From positions 1 through 64,000 of the forward strand of contig NZ_FOSV01000001.1 of NCBI RefSeq assembly GCF_900114375.1: a stretch of 64,000 nt of DNA. The letters run 5' to 3'. This document shows positions 24,867-35,542 of the stretch, one piece after another. Within the stretch, counting starts at the first letter, position 1. Every line of letters starts with the position of its first letter. The position numbers and the translations under genes were made by a program. This DNA comes from Methylorubrum salsuginis. GTDB lineage: Bacteria; Pseudomonadota; Alphaproteobacteria; Rhizobiales; Beijerinckiaceae. The notes beneath the pieces are model-generated. The model searched no databases. It was not told the origin of the DNA and saw only the letters and a program-made list of their open reading frames with translations.

Positions 24867-27545
24867 TTACCCCCGCTTGCGCCCGCCGCCGCCCTTGTAG
24901 CGGGGCTTCTGTCCGCCCAGCCCTTGCGTCGAGCGCGCCTTGGGCCGCTCCTGCCAGGGCACGGCGTCGGCGGGCAGTTCGCGGTCGGTGCCGGGGCCCA
25001 TGTTGTCGAGCGTCGGCTTGGAGATGCGGCTGCCCTTCTGGCCGTAACGGCCGGCCTCGCGCTCGATGTCACCCTGGCGGGCCATGGGATCGTCGGAGAC
25101 CATCAGTTCGGTCGTCTGGAGCCGCTTCAGCTCGTCGCGCAGGCGCGCGGCCTCCTCGAAATCGAGGTCGGCGGCGGCCGCCCGCATCCGCTTCTCGAGG
25201 TCGGCCATGACGGCCTTGAGGTTATGGCCGACGGTGATCGCGTCCTTAGCCAGCCCGGTATCGACGCGGACATGGTCGCGCTCGTACACGCTCTCGAGGA
25301 TGTCGCTGATGCCGCGCTTGACCGATTGCGGCGTGATGCCGTGCTCTGCGTTGTAGGCGAGCTGCTTGGTCCGCCGACGCTCGGTCTCGGCCATCGCCCG
25401 CTCCATCGAGCCGGTGATGGTGTCGGCGTAGAGGATGCAGCGGGCGTCCGCGTTGCGGGCGGCGCGGCCGATGGTCTGGATCAGCGAGGTCTCGGAGCGC
25501 AGAAAGCCTTCCTTGTCGGCGTCGAGGATGGCGACCAGCGCGCATTCCGGAATGTCGAGGCCCTCGCGCAGCAGGTTGATGCCGATCAGCACGTCGAACG
25601 CACCGAGCCGCAGGTCGCGGATGATCTCGATGCGCTCCAGGGTGTCGATGTCGGAGTGCATGTAGCGCACCCGCACCGAGTTCTCGTGCAGGTACTCGGT
25701 CAGGTCCTCGGCCATGCGCTTGGTCAGCGTCGTCACCAGCGTGCGGTAGCCGGCCTGGGCCACCGCGCGGACCTCGCCCAGCAGATCGTCGACCTGGGAG
25801 CGGGCGGGGCGGATCTCGATCACCGGATCGACGAGGCCGGTCGGGCGGATCACCTGCTCGGCGAAGACGCCCTGCGTGCGCTCCATCTCCCACTTGGCGG
25901 GCGTGGCCGAGACGTGGATCGACATGGGCCGCATCGCGTCCCATTCCTCGAACCGCAGCGGGCGGTTGTCGAGGCAGGAGGGCAGGCGGAAGCCGTATTC
26001 GGCGAGCGTGGCCTTCCGCCGGAAGTCGCCCCGGTACATGCCGCCGATCTGCGGCACGGTGACGTGGCTCTCGTCGGTGAAAACGAGCGCGTTGTCCGGC
26101 AGGTACTCGAACAGGGTCGGCGGCGGCTCGCCGGGTTTGCGGCCCGTTAGATAGCGCGAATAATTCTCGATGCCGTTGCAGGCGCCGGTGGCCTCGATCA
26201 TCTCGATGTCGAAGGTGCAGCGCTGCTCCAAGCGCTGCGCCTCGATCAGCCGGCCCATCTTCGTCAGCTCCTCGACGCGGAGCTTCAGCTCGGTCTTGAT
26301 GCCCTTGATCGCCTGCTGCAGGGTCGGGCGCGGCGTGACGTAGTGCGAATTGGCATAGACCTTCACGAACTTGAGTTCGTTGATCTTCTTGCCCGTCAGC
26401 GGATCGAACTCGACGATCGACTCGATCTCGTCGCCGAACAGGCCGATGCGCCAGCCGCGATCCTCCAAGTGGGCCGGCCACAGCTCGATCACGTCGCCGC
26501 GGACGCGAAACGTGCCGCGGGCGAAGTCCGACTGGATGCGCTTGTACTGGAGCGCCACGAGGTCGGCGATGAGCTGGCGCTGCTCGATCTTCTCGCCGAG
26601 CGAGACCGTGAACGACATCGCCGTGTAGGTCTCGACCGAGCCGATGCCGTAGATGCAGGACACCGAAGCGACGATGATGACGTCGTCCCGCTCCAAGAGG
26701 GCGCGGGTGGCCGAGTGGCGCATCCGGTCGATCTGCTCGTTGATCGAGCTTTCTTTTTCGATGAACGTGTCGGAACGCGGGACGTAGGCCTCGGGCTGGT
26801 AGTAGTCGTAGTAGGAGACGAAGTATTCTACGGCATTGTCTGGAAAAAAACTCTTGAATTCGCCGTAGAGCTGCGCCGCGAGCGTCTTGTTCGGGGCCAG
26901 GATCAGGGCCGGGCGCTGCGTCTCCTCGATGACCTTGGCCATCGTGAAGGTCTTGCCCGAGCCCGTGACGCCGAGCAGCACCTGATCGCGCTCGGTCCCC
27001 TTCACGCCCTCGACCAAAGCCGCGATGGCGGTCGGCTGGTCGCCCGCGGGGGTGAAGTCGGATTTCAGGGTGAACTTGTAGCCGCCCTCGGACTTCGCCG
27101 GGCGCTCCGGCCGGTGCGGCACCCAGGCCTCGCCGTTCTTGAACAGCGGATTGCCCTCGGTGAGCAGTTTTTCCAGTGCCTCGACGGTGGCCGAGACGCC
27201 CTCGGTGGCCAGCGACGGGGCTTCCTCCGGGGTGTTGCCCGGCGCCGGGCCGTCGTCGGGCGGGGTCAGGCCGAGCGCCTGGGCCAGGCGCGGATCGACA
27301 TCCGCCGCATCGCCCAGGGCGAAGCCCGCCTGCGGCGCCTCGGCGAAACCGTCCTGCGCGAGTCTTTTGCGAGTTTTGGCCGCGCCCTTCCGGTCGCGCG
27401 GCGGCTCCGGCACCGGCTCGGCCGGGCGGATGCGCTCGCGGTTGAGCGCCGGGCTGAGCAGGGCGGCCAGATGCTCGTCGAGGGGCTTCAGCTCGGGCTT
27501 GTCGGCCCGCGCGGTCGCGGCGCGCGGTTTCTTGGGTGCGGGCAT
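24867..27545 (-). CDS. uvrB: Excinuclease ABC subunit B with long N-terminal extension
   Basis: The DNA-damage-verifying helicase of nucleotide excision repair. Of 892 residues, the first ~153 are an unusual Pro/Ala/Glu-rich lead before the conserved [20 protein letters not shown]. Walker A is [14 protein letters not shown]. The beta-hairpin region is [20 protein letters not shown], the helicase motif [10 protein letters not shown] follows, and a C-terminal UVR motif reads [16 protein letters not shown] further ~85-residue basic tail ends [10 protein letters not shown]. coli UvrB is about 673 residues. The ATG at 27545 is the first that gives a plausible chain. No alphaproteobacterial LexA box (GAAC/GTTC-N7 repeat) was found in the 155-bp upstream gap. 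Confidence 0.95.
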   Translation of the reverse strand: MPAPKKPRAATARADKPELKPLDEHLAALLSPALNRERIRPAEPVPEPPRDRKGAAKTRKRLAQDGFAEAPQAGFALGDAADVDPRLAQALGLTPPDDGPAPGNTPEEAPSLATEGVSATVEALEKLLTEGNPLFKNGEAWVPHRPERPAKSEGGYKFTLKSDFTPAGDQPTAIAALVEGVKGTERDQVLLGVTGSGKTFTMAKVIEETQRPALILAPNKTLAAQLYGEFKSFFPDNAVEYFVSYYDYYQPEAYVPRSDTFIEKESSINEQIDRMRHSATRALLERDDVIIVASVSCIYGIGSVETYTAMSFTVSLGEKIEQRQLIADLVALQYKRIQSDFARGTFRVRGDVIELWPAHLEDRGWRIGLFGDEIESIVEFDPLTGKKINELKFVKVYANSHYVTPRPTLQQAIKGIKTELKLRVEELTKMGRLIEAQRLEQRCTFDIEMIEATGACNGIENYSRYLTGRKPGEPPPTLFEYLPDNALVFTDESHVTVPQIGGMYRGDFRRKATLAEYGFRLPSCLDNRPLRFEEWDAMRPMSIHVSATPAKWEMERTQGVFAEQVIRPTGLVDPVIEIRPARSQVDDLLGEVRAVAQAGYRTLVTTLTKRMAEDLTEYLHENSVRVRYMHSDIDTLERIEIIRDLRLGAFDVLIGINLLREGLDIPECALVAILDADKEGFLRSETSLIQTIGRAARNADARCILYADTITGSMERAMAETERRRTKQLAYNAEHGITPQSVKRGISDILESVYERDHVRVDTGLAKDAITVGHNLKAVMADLEKRMRAAAADLDFEEAARLRDELKRLQTTELMVSDDPMARQGDIEREAGRYGQKGSRISKPTLDNMGPGTDRELPADAVPWQERPKARSTQGLGGQKPRYKGGGGRKRG

Positions 27546-27700
27546 GGGTGCAATATGGGCCGGACCGGGCTCCGGCGGAAGACGGTCGCGGGTTCGGTGT
27601 TGCCGCGCCCGCGGTCGCCCCATACCGTGGGGGCCCCGGCGGGAAGGGCGACAATCACGAGGCGGGTCGGCCTCCGAGGCCGAGACGGAGCCGTCGCGCC

Positions 27701-28183
27701 ATGCCTGATCCGATCCATCCGCAGACCCGCATCGGCCATGTCCACCTCAAGGTCGCCGATCTGGAGCGGGCGCTGGGCTTCTATTGCGGCGTGCTGGGCT
27801 TCGCGCTGACGCAGCGTTACGGCAGCCAGGCCGCCTTCGTCTCGGCCGGCGGCTACCACCACCATATCGGTCTCAATACCTGGGAAAGCGCGGGCGGCTC
27901 GCCCCCGCCTCCCGGCACCACCGGGCTCTATCACCTCGCGATCCTCTATCCCGACCGCGCCGCGCTGGCCGACGCCCTGCGCCGGGTCGAGGCCGCGGGC
28001 ATCCCGCTCGACGGGGCCAGCGACCACGGCGTGTCGGAGGCCCTCTACCTGCGCGATCCCGACGGCAACGGCGTCGAACTCTATCGCGACCGCCCGGAGG
28101 CCGAATGGCCGCGCGACCCGGAGGGAGGGCTCGCCATGGTCACCCGGAGACTCGATCTCGCGGGGCTTCGCACAGAGGCCTGA
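27701..28183 (+). CDS. VOC-superfamily protein (CatE/glyoxalase-like)
   Basis: A 160-residue protein of one vicinal-oxygen-chelate fold. [20 protein letters not shown] supplies the first His ligand; HHHIGLNTW and YHLAILYPD the middle; and [16 protein letters not shown] the Glu ligand at the end. That pattern resembles CatE-like 2,3-dioxygenase/glyoxalase domains. The substrate is unknown and no catabolic genes adjoin. The ATG at 27701 gives a start directly before the fold. It diverges from uvrB. Confidence 0.82.
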   Translation: MPDPIHPQTRIGHVHLKVADLERALGFYCGVLGFALTQRYGSQAAFVSAGGYHHHIGLNTWESAGGSPPPPGTTGLYHLAILYPDRAALADALRRVEAAGIPLDGASDHGVSEALYLRDPDGNGVELYRDRPEAEWPRDPEGGLAMVTRRLDLAGLRTEA

Positions 28184-28272
28184 TCCGGTTTCCCGAAAGG
28201 CTCGGCCCTGCGGCCGGTCGCCGGGGCAAGCCCCCGGAAAGCCGAACCCGCTTGACGGCTCTGCATCCGCGT

Positions 28273-28293
28273 GTACTTTGCATTGCAAAGTAC
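28273..28293. promoter_or_regulatory. Perfect 10-bp-arm palindrome, probable operator
   Basis: GTACTTTGCA (28273-28282), a single central T, and TGCAAAGTAC (28284-28293) form a perfect inverted repeat, ending 24 nt before the ATG of the membrane protein. It is AT-rich compared with its surroundings. The second gene of the pair encodes a small winged-helix regulator, so autoregulation at this site is the natural reading. The regulator-site pairing is inferred. Confidence 0.7.
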
Positions 28294-28317
28294 GGCCGTC
28301 CTCGGAGGGGGCGCCCC

Positions 28318-28932
28318 ATGCGCGATCTGGACAAGGCCCTGGCCGACATCGTCGCGATCCGGATGCAAATCGCGCGCGACACCGCCTTCCGCGGCCTCGG
28401 GGCGGCGACGCTCGCCGCGACCGGCGCGCTGGCGCTCGCGGTGGCGGCGGGTCAAGCGCTCGTTCTCGACGATCCGACCGGGCGGCCGGTCGCCTTCTTC
28501 GGGCTTTGGATCGCGACCGCCATCGCGGCCTGCGCGCTGATCGGCTTCGAGGCGGTCCGGCGCTCCCGCCGGGTCCATTCGGGGCTCGCCGACGCCATGG
28601 TGTTCAACGCCATCGAGGGGTTTCTGCCGGCGGGCGGGGCGGGGTTCTGTCTCGGGCTGGTCTTCGCCCGCTTCATGCCCGAGGCTTTGTGGATGCTGCC
28701 GGGCCTGTGGCAGGTGCTGGTCGGGCTCGGGCTGTTCGCCTCCGCCCGCATCCTGCCGCGCCCGGTCCAGCTCGTCGGCGCGTGGTATCTGCTCGCCGGC
28801 CTTTCCGTGCTGGCGCTGGCGAGCGAGGGCCGCCACCTCTCGCCCTGGTTGATGGGCCTGCCCTTCGCGGTCGGCCAGGGGCTGCTCGCGATCATCGTCC
28901 ACCGCCAGAGCGAGGGAGGCCTCGATGCCTGA
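28318..28932 (+). CDS. Multi-pass inner-membrane protein, partner of a winged-helix regulator
   Basis: A 204-residue protein with five or six predicted membrane helices (for example LAATGALALAVAAGQALVL, FFGLWIATAIAACALIGFEA, GAWYLLAGLSVLALASEG, PFAVGQGLLAIIVHRQ). The N-terminus MRDLDKALADIVAIRMQIAR is amphipathic. The family is not identified. The ATG at 28318 has GGAGGGGGCG upstream. Its end overlaps the regulator's start by eight bases, so the two are coupled. The palindrome upstream suggests the pair is self-regulated. Confidence 0.75.
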   Translation: MRDLDKALADIVAIRMQIARDTAFRGLGAATLAATGALALAVAAGQALVLDDPTGRPVAFFGLWIATAIAACALIGFEAVRRSRRVHSGLADAMVFNAIEGFLPAGGAGFCLGLVFARFMPEALWMLPGLWQVLVGLGLFASARILPRPVQLVGAWYLLAGLSVLALASEGRHLSPWLMGLPFAVGQGLLAIIVHRQSEGGLDA

Positions 28933-29323
28933 CGCGACGGAAGCGCGCTTCTCCTACGAGGGGCTCGACCGGGTGATCCACGAGCGGGCGCGGCTCTCGG
29001 TGCTGACCTCGCTGGTCGCTCATCCCCGCGGCCTCGCCTTCCCCGACCTCAAGCGCCTGTGCGGGCTCACCGACGGCAATCTCAGCCGCCACCTCGCGGT
29101 GCTGCAGGAGGCCGACCTCGTCGCCTTGGAGAAGGGCTACGACCACAACCGCCCGCAGACCCTGTGCCGGCTGACGCCGTCCGGCCGCGCCCGCTTCCTC
29201 GACTACCTCGCGGTGCTGGAGCAGGTGGTGCGCGACGCCCAGAGTGCGGGCGGCAAGCTCGCCGGCAAGGACGCCGCGGCCACCGGTGGCAAGAAGTCCA
29301 CAGGCCTCGCCGAGCCGGCCTGA
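28925..29323 (+). CDS. Winged-helix transcriptional regulator (HTH_34-like)
   Basis: A 132-residue regulator. [20 protein letters not shown], then [20 protein letters not shown], form the helix-turn-helix; [20 protein letters not shown] is the wing; [20 protein letters not shown] follows. This matches the PF13601-like winged helices related to ArsR/MarR. The C-terminal ~30 residues are Gly/Lys/Ala-rich and probably flexible. No metal-binding cysteines are seen. It probably binds the palindrome at 28273-28293 and represses its own operon. Confidence 0.82.
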   Translation: MPDATEARFSYEGLDRVIHERARLSVLTSLVAHPRGLAFPDLKRLCGLTDGNLSRHLAVLQEADLVALEKGYDHNRPQTLCRLTPSGRARFLDYLAVLEQVVRDAQSAGGKLAGKDAAATGGKKSTGLAEPA

Positions 29324-29394
29324 CCGGCACCGAATTCGCATCCGATCCGCGCGTTGGTGTGTTCTCGTTTCCGATTTCGTCCGGGAGCTTTACG

Positions 29395-30105
29395 ATGCAA
29401 AGCAATTTCGACCGCAGATCGAAGCTCCATACGGCCATCATCATGGACGGCAACGGTCGCTGGGCCAGCGCCCGCGGCTGGCCGCGCGGGGCCGGGCACC
29501 GGGCCGGCGTCAAGACGATCCAGCGGGTGGCGGAGGCCGCCCCCGATCTCGGCATCGGGACGCTGACGCTCTACGCCTTCTCCTCCGACAACTGGCGCCG
29601 CCCGGCCGACGAGGTCGGCGGGCTGATGCGCCTGCTCAAAGCCTATCTGCGCAGCGAGACCGACCGTCTGGCCCGCACCGGCACGCGGCTCACCGTGATC
29701 GGCCGCCGCGACCGCCTGCCCGACGGCATCCCGCAAGCCATCGAACGCGCCGAGGCTGCCACCGCCGCCGGCACCCGGCTGACCCTGCGCATCGCCGTCG
29801 ATTACTCCTCCCGCGACGCGATCCTCTCGGCCGCCGCCCGGCTCGGCCCGGAGGGTTTTTCGCGCGAGGCGATGAGCGGCGCCCTGGGCGAGGCCGGCGA
29901 CGTCGATCTCCTGATCCGCACCGGCGGCGAGAAGCGCCTGTCCGATTTCCTCCTATGGGAGGCGGCCTACGCCGAACTCCACTTCACCGACCGGATGTGG
30001 CCGGATTTCGGGGAGGCGGATCTGGCGGCGGCGGTGAGCGACTTCACCGCGCGGGATCGGCGGTTCGGCGGGTTGAACGCGCCGCGGGTACCGGAGGCGG
30101 CGTGA
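29395..30105 (+). CDS. uppS: Cis-prenyltransferase (undecaprenyl diphosphate synthase family)
   Basis: A 236-residue enzyme of the UppS/DHDDS family, which condenses isopentenyl diphosphate units in Z configuration to make the lipid carrier for cell-wall glycans. It has [15 protein letters not shown] with catalytic Asp18, [33 protein letters not shown], and [20 protein letters not shown]. The length is close to the family norm. It starts at the ATG at 29395 with GGGAGC upstream, 71 nt after the regulator gene. Whether this is the essential copy or a specialised paralogue cannot be told here. Confidence 0.9.
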   Translation: MQSNFDRRSKLHTAIIMDGNGRWASARGWPRGAGHRAGVKTIQRVAEAAPDLGIGTLTLYAFSSDNWRRPADEVGGLMRLLKAYLRSETDRLARTGTRLTVIGRRDRLPDGIPQAIERAEAATAAGTRLTLRIAVDYSSRDAILSAAARLGPEGFSREAMSGALGEAGDVDLLIRTGGEKRLSDFLLWEAAYAELHFTDRMWPDFGEADLAAAVSDFTARDRRFGGLNAPRVPEAA

Positions 30106-30110
30106 AGTCC

Positions 30111-30228
30111 GGGGTTCCCAAAGGGCGAGCCCTCTGGCGGGGTCTCGGGGCAGCGCCCCGAGGCTGGCTTCGCCGACCCGGGCTTTGCCCTGGACCCACG
30201 AAAGGACTCGGTCCTTTCGAAACCGGGA

Positions 30229-30230
<2 letters not shown>
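30111..30230. repeat. Family-4 intergenic repeat (copy 1)
   Basis: The motif order GGGGTCTCGGGGCAGCGCCC, then GGGCTTTGCCCTGGACCC, then ACGAAAGGACTCGGTCCTTT is shared with 40456-40571. CGAAAGGAC/GTCCTTTCG forms a clear stem. It lies between the convergent uppS and flbD and ends within the flbD stop codon. Confidence 0.65.
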
Positions 30231-31599
<1,369 letters not shown>

Positions 31600-31643
31600 G
31601 GTGGGTTCTCCGGATTCTTTCTCGCTGCGAGGCGGCCCGCCCC

Positions 31644-31739
31644 GAACCCCGATGAATCCTCATCGGGGTTCGGCCCCCGCAATGGCGGGGCGGCGGCCGT
31701 CCGCCGGGCGCGCCACTCCCGACCCCGGTCGGGAGTGGC
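31644..31739 (-). promoter_or_regulatory. Two perfect hairpins between fliN and flbD
   Basis: The first hairpin (31644-31655 / 31660-31671) has 12-bp perfect arms GAACCCCGATGA/TCATCGGGGTTC and a 4-nt loop. The second (31712-31724 / 31727-31739) has 13-bp perfect arms GCCACTCCCGACC/GGTCGGGAGTGGC and a 2-nt loop. They fill the 152-nt gap separating fliN from flbD. They could be an attenuator, an RNA-processing site, or dyad binding sites that set flbD apart from the rest of the operon. Confidence 0.55.
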
Positions 31740-31751
31740 ACAACAGGGAAA

Positions 31752-32099
31752 TCAGTGATCGTTCTTGATGATCTCGGTCATGGTGACCCCGAGGCGCTCC
31801 TCGACGAGCACGACCTCGCCGCGGGCGACGAGGCGGTTGTTGACGAAGACGTCGATGGCCTCGCCGACCTTGCGGTCGAGTTCCAGCACGGCGCCGGGGC
31901 CGAGGCGGAGCAGGTCGCCGATCGGCATGCGCGAGGAGCCGAGCACCGCCGAGACCACCACCGGCACGTCGAAGACCTGTTCGAGGTCGGCGGCGCTTTT
32001 GGGGGCGGTCGGCACGTCGCGCACCGAGCCGGGGCCGCCCTCGTCGTAGGCGAAGTCGGCGTCGTTGAGCTGGGGCAGGCTGAAATCGTCGCTGGACAT
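31752..32099 (-). CDS. fliN: Flagellar motor switch protein FliN
   Basis: A 115-residue C-ring protein involved in torque switching. The variable acidic N-terminus (1-35) is followed by the FliN/SpoA domain: DVPVVVSAVLGSSRMPIGDL, then LRLGPGAVLELDRKVGEAID, then VFVNNRLVARGEVVLVEERL. It ends IIKND plus His. Length and order are typical. It starts seven bases after fliH ends, within the fliF-fliG-fliH-fliN run. Confidence 0.94.
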   Translation of the reverse strand: MSSDDFSLPQLNDADFAYDEGGPGSVRDVPTAPKSAADLEQVFDVPVVVSAVLGSSRMPIGDLLRLGPGAVLELDRKVGEAIDVFVNNRLVARGEVVLVEERLGVTMTEIIKNDH

Positions 32100-32106
32100 C
32101 GGGACC

Positions 32107-32745
32107 TCAGTCTTCGGAAGGGAGGCAGGGCGTCAGGGCGTCGTGGACGGCGGCCTCGATGCGGGCGCGCTCGCGGACGACGCCGCCATCGGCCCATTCG
32201 AGGCGGGCGTCGCCCGGCGGCATGTCGGGCTCGCCGAGCACGACGAGGCGGCCCTCGAAGCCGTGCTCGCGGGCGAGCCGCCGCATCAGCGTCTCGGCCT
32301 CCTCGACGAGGTTTTCGTTCAGGCGCAGCACGAGGTGGGGCACGCCGCGCAGGTGGCGCAGAGCGGCGCGGGCGGCCTCCTCGACGCCGGCGAGCGGCTT
32401 GGCGTCGAGGGCCTCGCCCGCGATCCGCTTGGCGAGCGCGGTCGCGAAATCCAGGGCCTGCGCCTCGCGCTCGGCGTCGCGGGCATCGGACTGGTGGATC
32501 AGGCCGGCGGCGGCCAGGCCGATCCGGGTGAGCGCGTCGGCGAGCCGCGCCTGCACCTGGGCGGTGGCCTCGGCCCGGCCCTCCTGCAGGCCGCGGGCAT
32601 GGGCCGCCGCGGCGACCGCCTGGCGCTCGGCATCGGCGGCGGCTTGCTCGGCGGCGACGCGGGCGGCGGCCTCGGCATCGGCCGGGGAGGGGCCGCGGGC
32701 GCGGCCGAAATCGGTGTCGAACAGGAAGGGGCGGGAGGCGCGCAT
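32107..32745 (-). CDS. fliH: Flagellar assembly protein FliH (FlbE)
   Basis: A 212-residue protein between fliG and fliN. The N-terminal third is Ala/Glu/Arg-rich and probably coiled-coil (ADAEAAARVAAEQAAADAER). The C-terminal part has the FliH/V-ATPase-E-like domain (HLVLRLNENLVEEAETLMRR, and DARLEWADGGVVRERARIEA). FliH holds and regulates the export ATPase FliI. The assignment rests on both sequence and position; overall conservation is low, as is normal for FliH. Its ATG shares one base with the fliG stop (TGATG). Confidence 0.85.
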   Translation of the reverse strand: MRASRPFLFDTDFGRARGPSPADAEAAARVAAEQAAADAERQAVAAAAHARGLQEGRAEATAQVQARLADALTRIGLAAAGLIHQSDARDAEREAQALDFATALAKRIAGEALDAKPLAGVEEAARAALRHLRGVPHLVLRLNENLVEEAETLMRRLAREHGFEGRLVVLGEPDMPPGDARLEWADGGVVRERARIEAAVHDALTPCLPSED

Positions 32746-33818
32746 CAGTAGACCAGCTCCTCCTCGCCGCCGTTCTTGGTGATCATGATCTCACCCTTCT
32801 CGGCCAGTTCCTTGGCGAGTTCGGTCATCTTGGCCTGGGCCTCGTCGACCTCCTTGAGGCGGATCGGCCCCATCGAGCCCATCTCGTCGTTGAGGTTCTT
32901 GGCGGCGCGGCTCGACATCTGGGCCATGAAGAAGCTCCGCACCCGCTCGTCGGCGCCTTTGAGCGCCCGGCACAGGGTGTCGTTGTCGACCTTGCGCATC
33001 AGGGTCTGGACCGAGCCCGGATCGAGCTTGAGCAGATCCTCGAAGGTGAACATCAGCTGGCGGATCTTCTTGGCCGAGCCGCGGTTGGCCTGGTCGATCG
33101 CGGCGAGGAAGCGGGTCTCGGTCTGGCGGTCGAAGGCGTTGAACACGTCCGCCATCAGCTCGTGGGCGTCGCGGCGCGTGGTCTGGGCGATGGTGGAGAC
33201 GAACTCCACCCGCAACGTCTCCTCGATGTGGCGCAGGGCCTCCTTCTGCACCGTCTCCATCCGCAGCATGCGGTTGAGCACGTCGATGGCGAACTCTTCC
33301 GGCAGGATCGTGAGCACCTTGGCGGCGTAGTCGGCCCGCACCTTGGACAGCACGACCGCCACCGTCTGCGGATACTCGTTGCGCAGGAAGTTCGCGAGGA
33401 TCTCGGGGTCGATCTGGACGAGGCTGCCCCAGACGCGCTTGCCGGAAGCGCCCTTGATCTCCGCCATGATCGCCGAGACCTGCTCGGGCGGGAAGATCTT
33501 CAGCAGCAGCGACTCGGTGCGCTCGAAGTTCGAGGTCATGCCGCCGCCCGACGACAGGCGCGAGACGAAGTCGACGATCAGCTTCTCGACGGTGCCGGCC
33601 TCGAGCGAGCCGAGCTGCACCATCGCGTGCGAGACGATCTTGATCTCCTCTTCCTCGAGCCGCTGCCAGATCGGCGCGCCCTCCTCCTCGCCGAGCAGCA
33701 GCAGCAGCGCGGCGGCCCGCTGCGGCCCCGTCATCTGCGCGAAGGCCGCGGACGAGTCGATGCTCTCCATCGCGGCGGTGAAGTTCACGCCCGGAATCGG
33801 ATTGATGCCTGCCGACAT
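32745..33818 (-). CDS. fliG: Flagellar motor switch protein FliG
   Basis: A 357-residue rotor protein coupling C-ring to stator. MTGPQRAAALLLLLGEEEGA opens the N domain, and EYPQTVAVVLSKVRADYAAK the middle domain. The C-terminal torque helix carries the charged residues: FEDLLKLDPGSVQTLMRKVD, and DERVRSFFMAQMSSRAAKNL. It ends at a TGA sharing its last base with fliH's start, and begins 24 nt after fliF. Confidence 0.96.
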   Translation of the reverse strand: MSAGINPIPGVNFTAAMESIDSSAAFAQMTGPQRAAALLLLLGEEEGAPIWQRLEEEEIKIVSHAMVQLGSLEAGTVEKLIVDFVSRLSSGGGMTSNFERTESLLLKIFPPEQVSAIMAEIKGASGKRVWGSLVQIDPEILANFLRNEYPQTVAVVLSKVRADYAAKVLTILPEEFAIDVLNRMLRMETVQKEALRHIEETLRVEFVSTIAQTTRRDAHELMADVFNAFDRQTETRFLAAIDQANRGSAKKIRQLMFTFEDLLKLDPGSVQTLMRKVDNDTLCRALKGADERVRSFFMAQMSSRAAKNLNDEMGSMGPIRLKEVDEAQAKMTELAKELAEKGEIMITKNGGEEELVY

Positions 33819-33842
33819 GATGGGTCTTCCTCCTCAGGCGGC

Positions 33843-35471
33843 TCAGCTGTCGTGGATCCAGTTGCGCAGCACCTCGACCGTCTCGGTCGGGCTCGCCCGC
33901 ACCATGTCGACCACGCGTTCCACCGTCTCGGCCTGGATCTGGCCGTTGATCTTGGCCGACTCGAGGAACTTGTTGGTGCTGCTCTCGCGCACCGGCTCGG
34001 CGCCGGCCTCGCTCACAGCCCCCTCGCCCCCGGCCAGCGCCAGCGCCCCGGCCGGGCCCAGGATCGCGACGACCGGCGCCTCGGATTCGAGCACGCGCTT
34101 GAGCAGCGGGCGCACCACCGCCATCAGGACGATCAGGGTGAGGAGGCTCAGCACGACGAGTTCGACCATGCGCATCACCTCCTCCTTGCTCGGGTTCATG
34201 AGCGATTGGAGCAGGCCGGGCTCGGCGAAGTCGCCGGCCGCGGGGGTCTCGGCGAAGCGCAGGTTGACCACCTCGACCTGATCGCCGCGCGCCTTGTCGA
34301 AGCCGACCGCGGTGCGGACCAGGGCGGCGATGCGCTCGATTTCGGCCGGGGGACGGGGCTGGTAGGTGGCCTTGCCGTCGGCGCCGGGCACGTAGAGCCC
34401 GTCGACCACCACGGCGACCGAGAGCCGCTTGAGGCGCCCGCCCTCCAGAGTCTCGACGCGGGTCACGCGGGAGATCTCGTAGTTGGTGGTCTCCTCGTTC
34501 TTCTGGCTCTGGTCCTTCTGGGCCTGCTGGCCCTGGTTCTGGTTGGCGCCGGGCAGTTCGTTGCCGACGGTCACCTGCCCGTCCCCGTTCGAGGTCTGGG
34601 AATTCTCCGAGCGGGTCTGGGTCGAGCGCACGACGCGGCTCTCGGGATCGAAGCTCTCGGAGCGACTCTCGACCCGGTTGAGGTCCATCTCGGCGGCGAC
34701 CTGCACCCGGGCGCGCCCCTGGCCGACGATGCCGGCGACGATCTCCTCGATCTGCGAGCGCAGGCGCCGCTCGATGCCGCTCTGGCGCTCCTCGACGAGG
34801 CCCGCGCCCTCGGCCTCGGCGCCCCGCGCCCCGTCGGCGAGCAGCCGGCCCCGCTCGTCGACGATCGAGACCCGCTCGGGCTTCAGGCCCTCGACCGCCG
34901 AGGCCGCGAGATGGCGGATGGCGCGGACCTGGCCCGGATCGAGGTCGCCCATCAGCTTGACGACGATGGCGGCGGAGGGCGCCTCGCGGTCGCGCTCGAA
35001 CAGGCGCCGCTCGGGAATGACGAGGTGGACGCGGGCCGCCTGGACCCGGCCGATGGCGCGGATCGAACGGGCGAGCTCGCCCTCCATCGCCCGCAGATGG
35101 TTCACGTTCTGGACGAAGCTCGTCGAGGAGAAGGCATCGCCCTTGTCGAAGATCTCGTAGCCGACGCCGCCCTGGCTCGGCAGGCCCTTGCCGGCCAGAT
35201 CCATGCGGAGTTTGGCGAGGTCGGCGCGGGGCGCCATCACGGTCTGGCCGGAATCGCCCTTGGTCTCGTAGGCGATGCCGCGGGCGTCGAGCTCGCGCAC
35301 GATCGCCGAGGAATCCTGCATCGACAGGTCGGAAAACAGCACGCCCATGTCCGGGTGCGAGAACCGCAGGATCACGAAGGCGAAGAAGCCGACGAGCGTC
35401 AGCGTCACGGCCGCCATCGCGGCGATGCGCGCGGGGCCCAGCTTCGTCACCAGTTCGAGGATCGGCTTCAC
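33843..35471 (-). CDS. fliF: Flagellar MS-ring protein FliF
   Basis: Forms the inner-membrane MS ring. The protein has 542 residues. The first membrane helix (IAAMAAVTLTLVGFFAFVIL) is followed by the ring-building motifs (GMGVLFSDLS-type and GVGYEIFDKGDAFSSTSFVQ), the YscJ/FliF domain, a charged hydrophilic loop (NQNQGQQAQKDQSQKN), and a second helix (MVELVVLSLLTLIVLMAVV). The C-terminal tail binds FliG (ETVERVVDMVRASPTETVEV). The GTG at 35471 is the likely start; in-frame upstream sequence extends past it but does not look coding. A near-consensus CtrA box lies 71 nt upstream. Confidence 0.93.
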   Translation of the reverse strand: MKPILELVTKLGPARIAAMAAVTLTLVGFFAFVILRFSHPDMGVLFSDLSMQDSSAIVRELDARGIAYETKGDSGQTVMAPRADLAKLRMDLAGKGLPSQGGVGYEIFDKGDAFSSTSFVQNVNHLRAMEGELARSIRAIGRVQAARVHLVIPERRLFERDREAPSAAIVVKLMGDLDPGQVRAIRHLAASAVEGLKPERVSIVDERGRLLADGARGAEAEGAGLVEERQSGIERRLRSQIEEIVAGIVGQGRARVQVAAEMDLNRVESRSESFDPESRVVRSTQTRSENSQTSNGDGQVTVGNELPGANQNQGQQAQKDQSQKNEETTNYEISRVTRVETLEGGRLKRLSVAVVVDGLYVPGADGKATYQPRPPAEIERIAALVRTAVGFDKARGDQVEVVNLRFAETPAAGDFAEPGLLQSLMNPSKEEVMRMVELVVLSLLTLIVLMAVVRPLLKRVLESEAPVVAILGPAGALALAGGEGAVSEAGAEPVRESSTNKFLESAKINGQIQAETVERVVDMVRASPTETVEVLRNWIHDS

Positions 35472-35542
35472 GGTGCGGCGCGGCCCAGGCAGGAGGCGGG
35501 GCGCGACCGGCGCCCACCCGGCAAGAATTGCCCAGGTGGTGG

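Noticed and set aside
27546..27700. LexA/SOS box expected before uvrB
   Set aside because: No GAAC-N7-GAAC or GTTC-N7-GTTC pair is present; a lone GTTC near 27597 is not matched at the right spacing.
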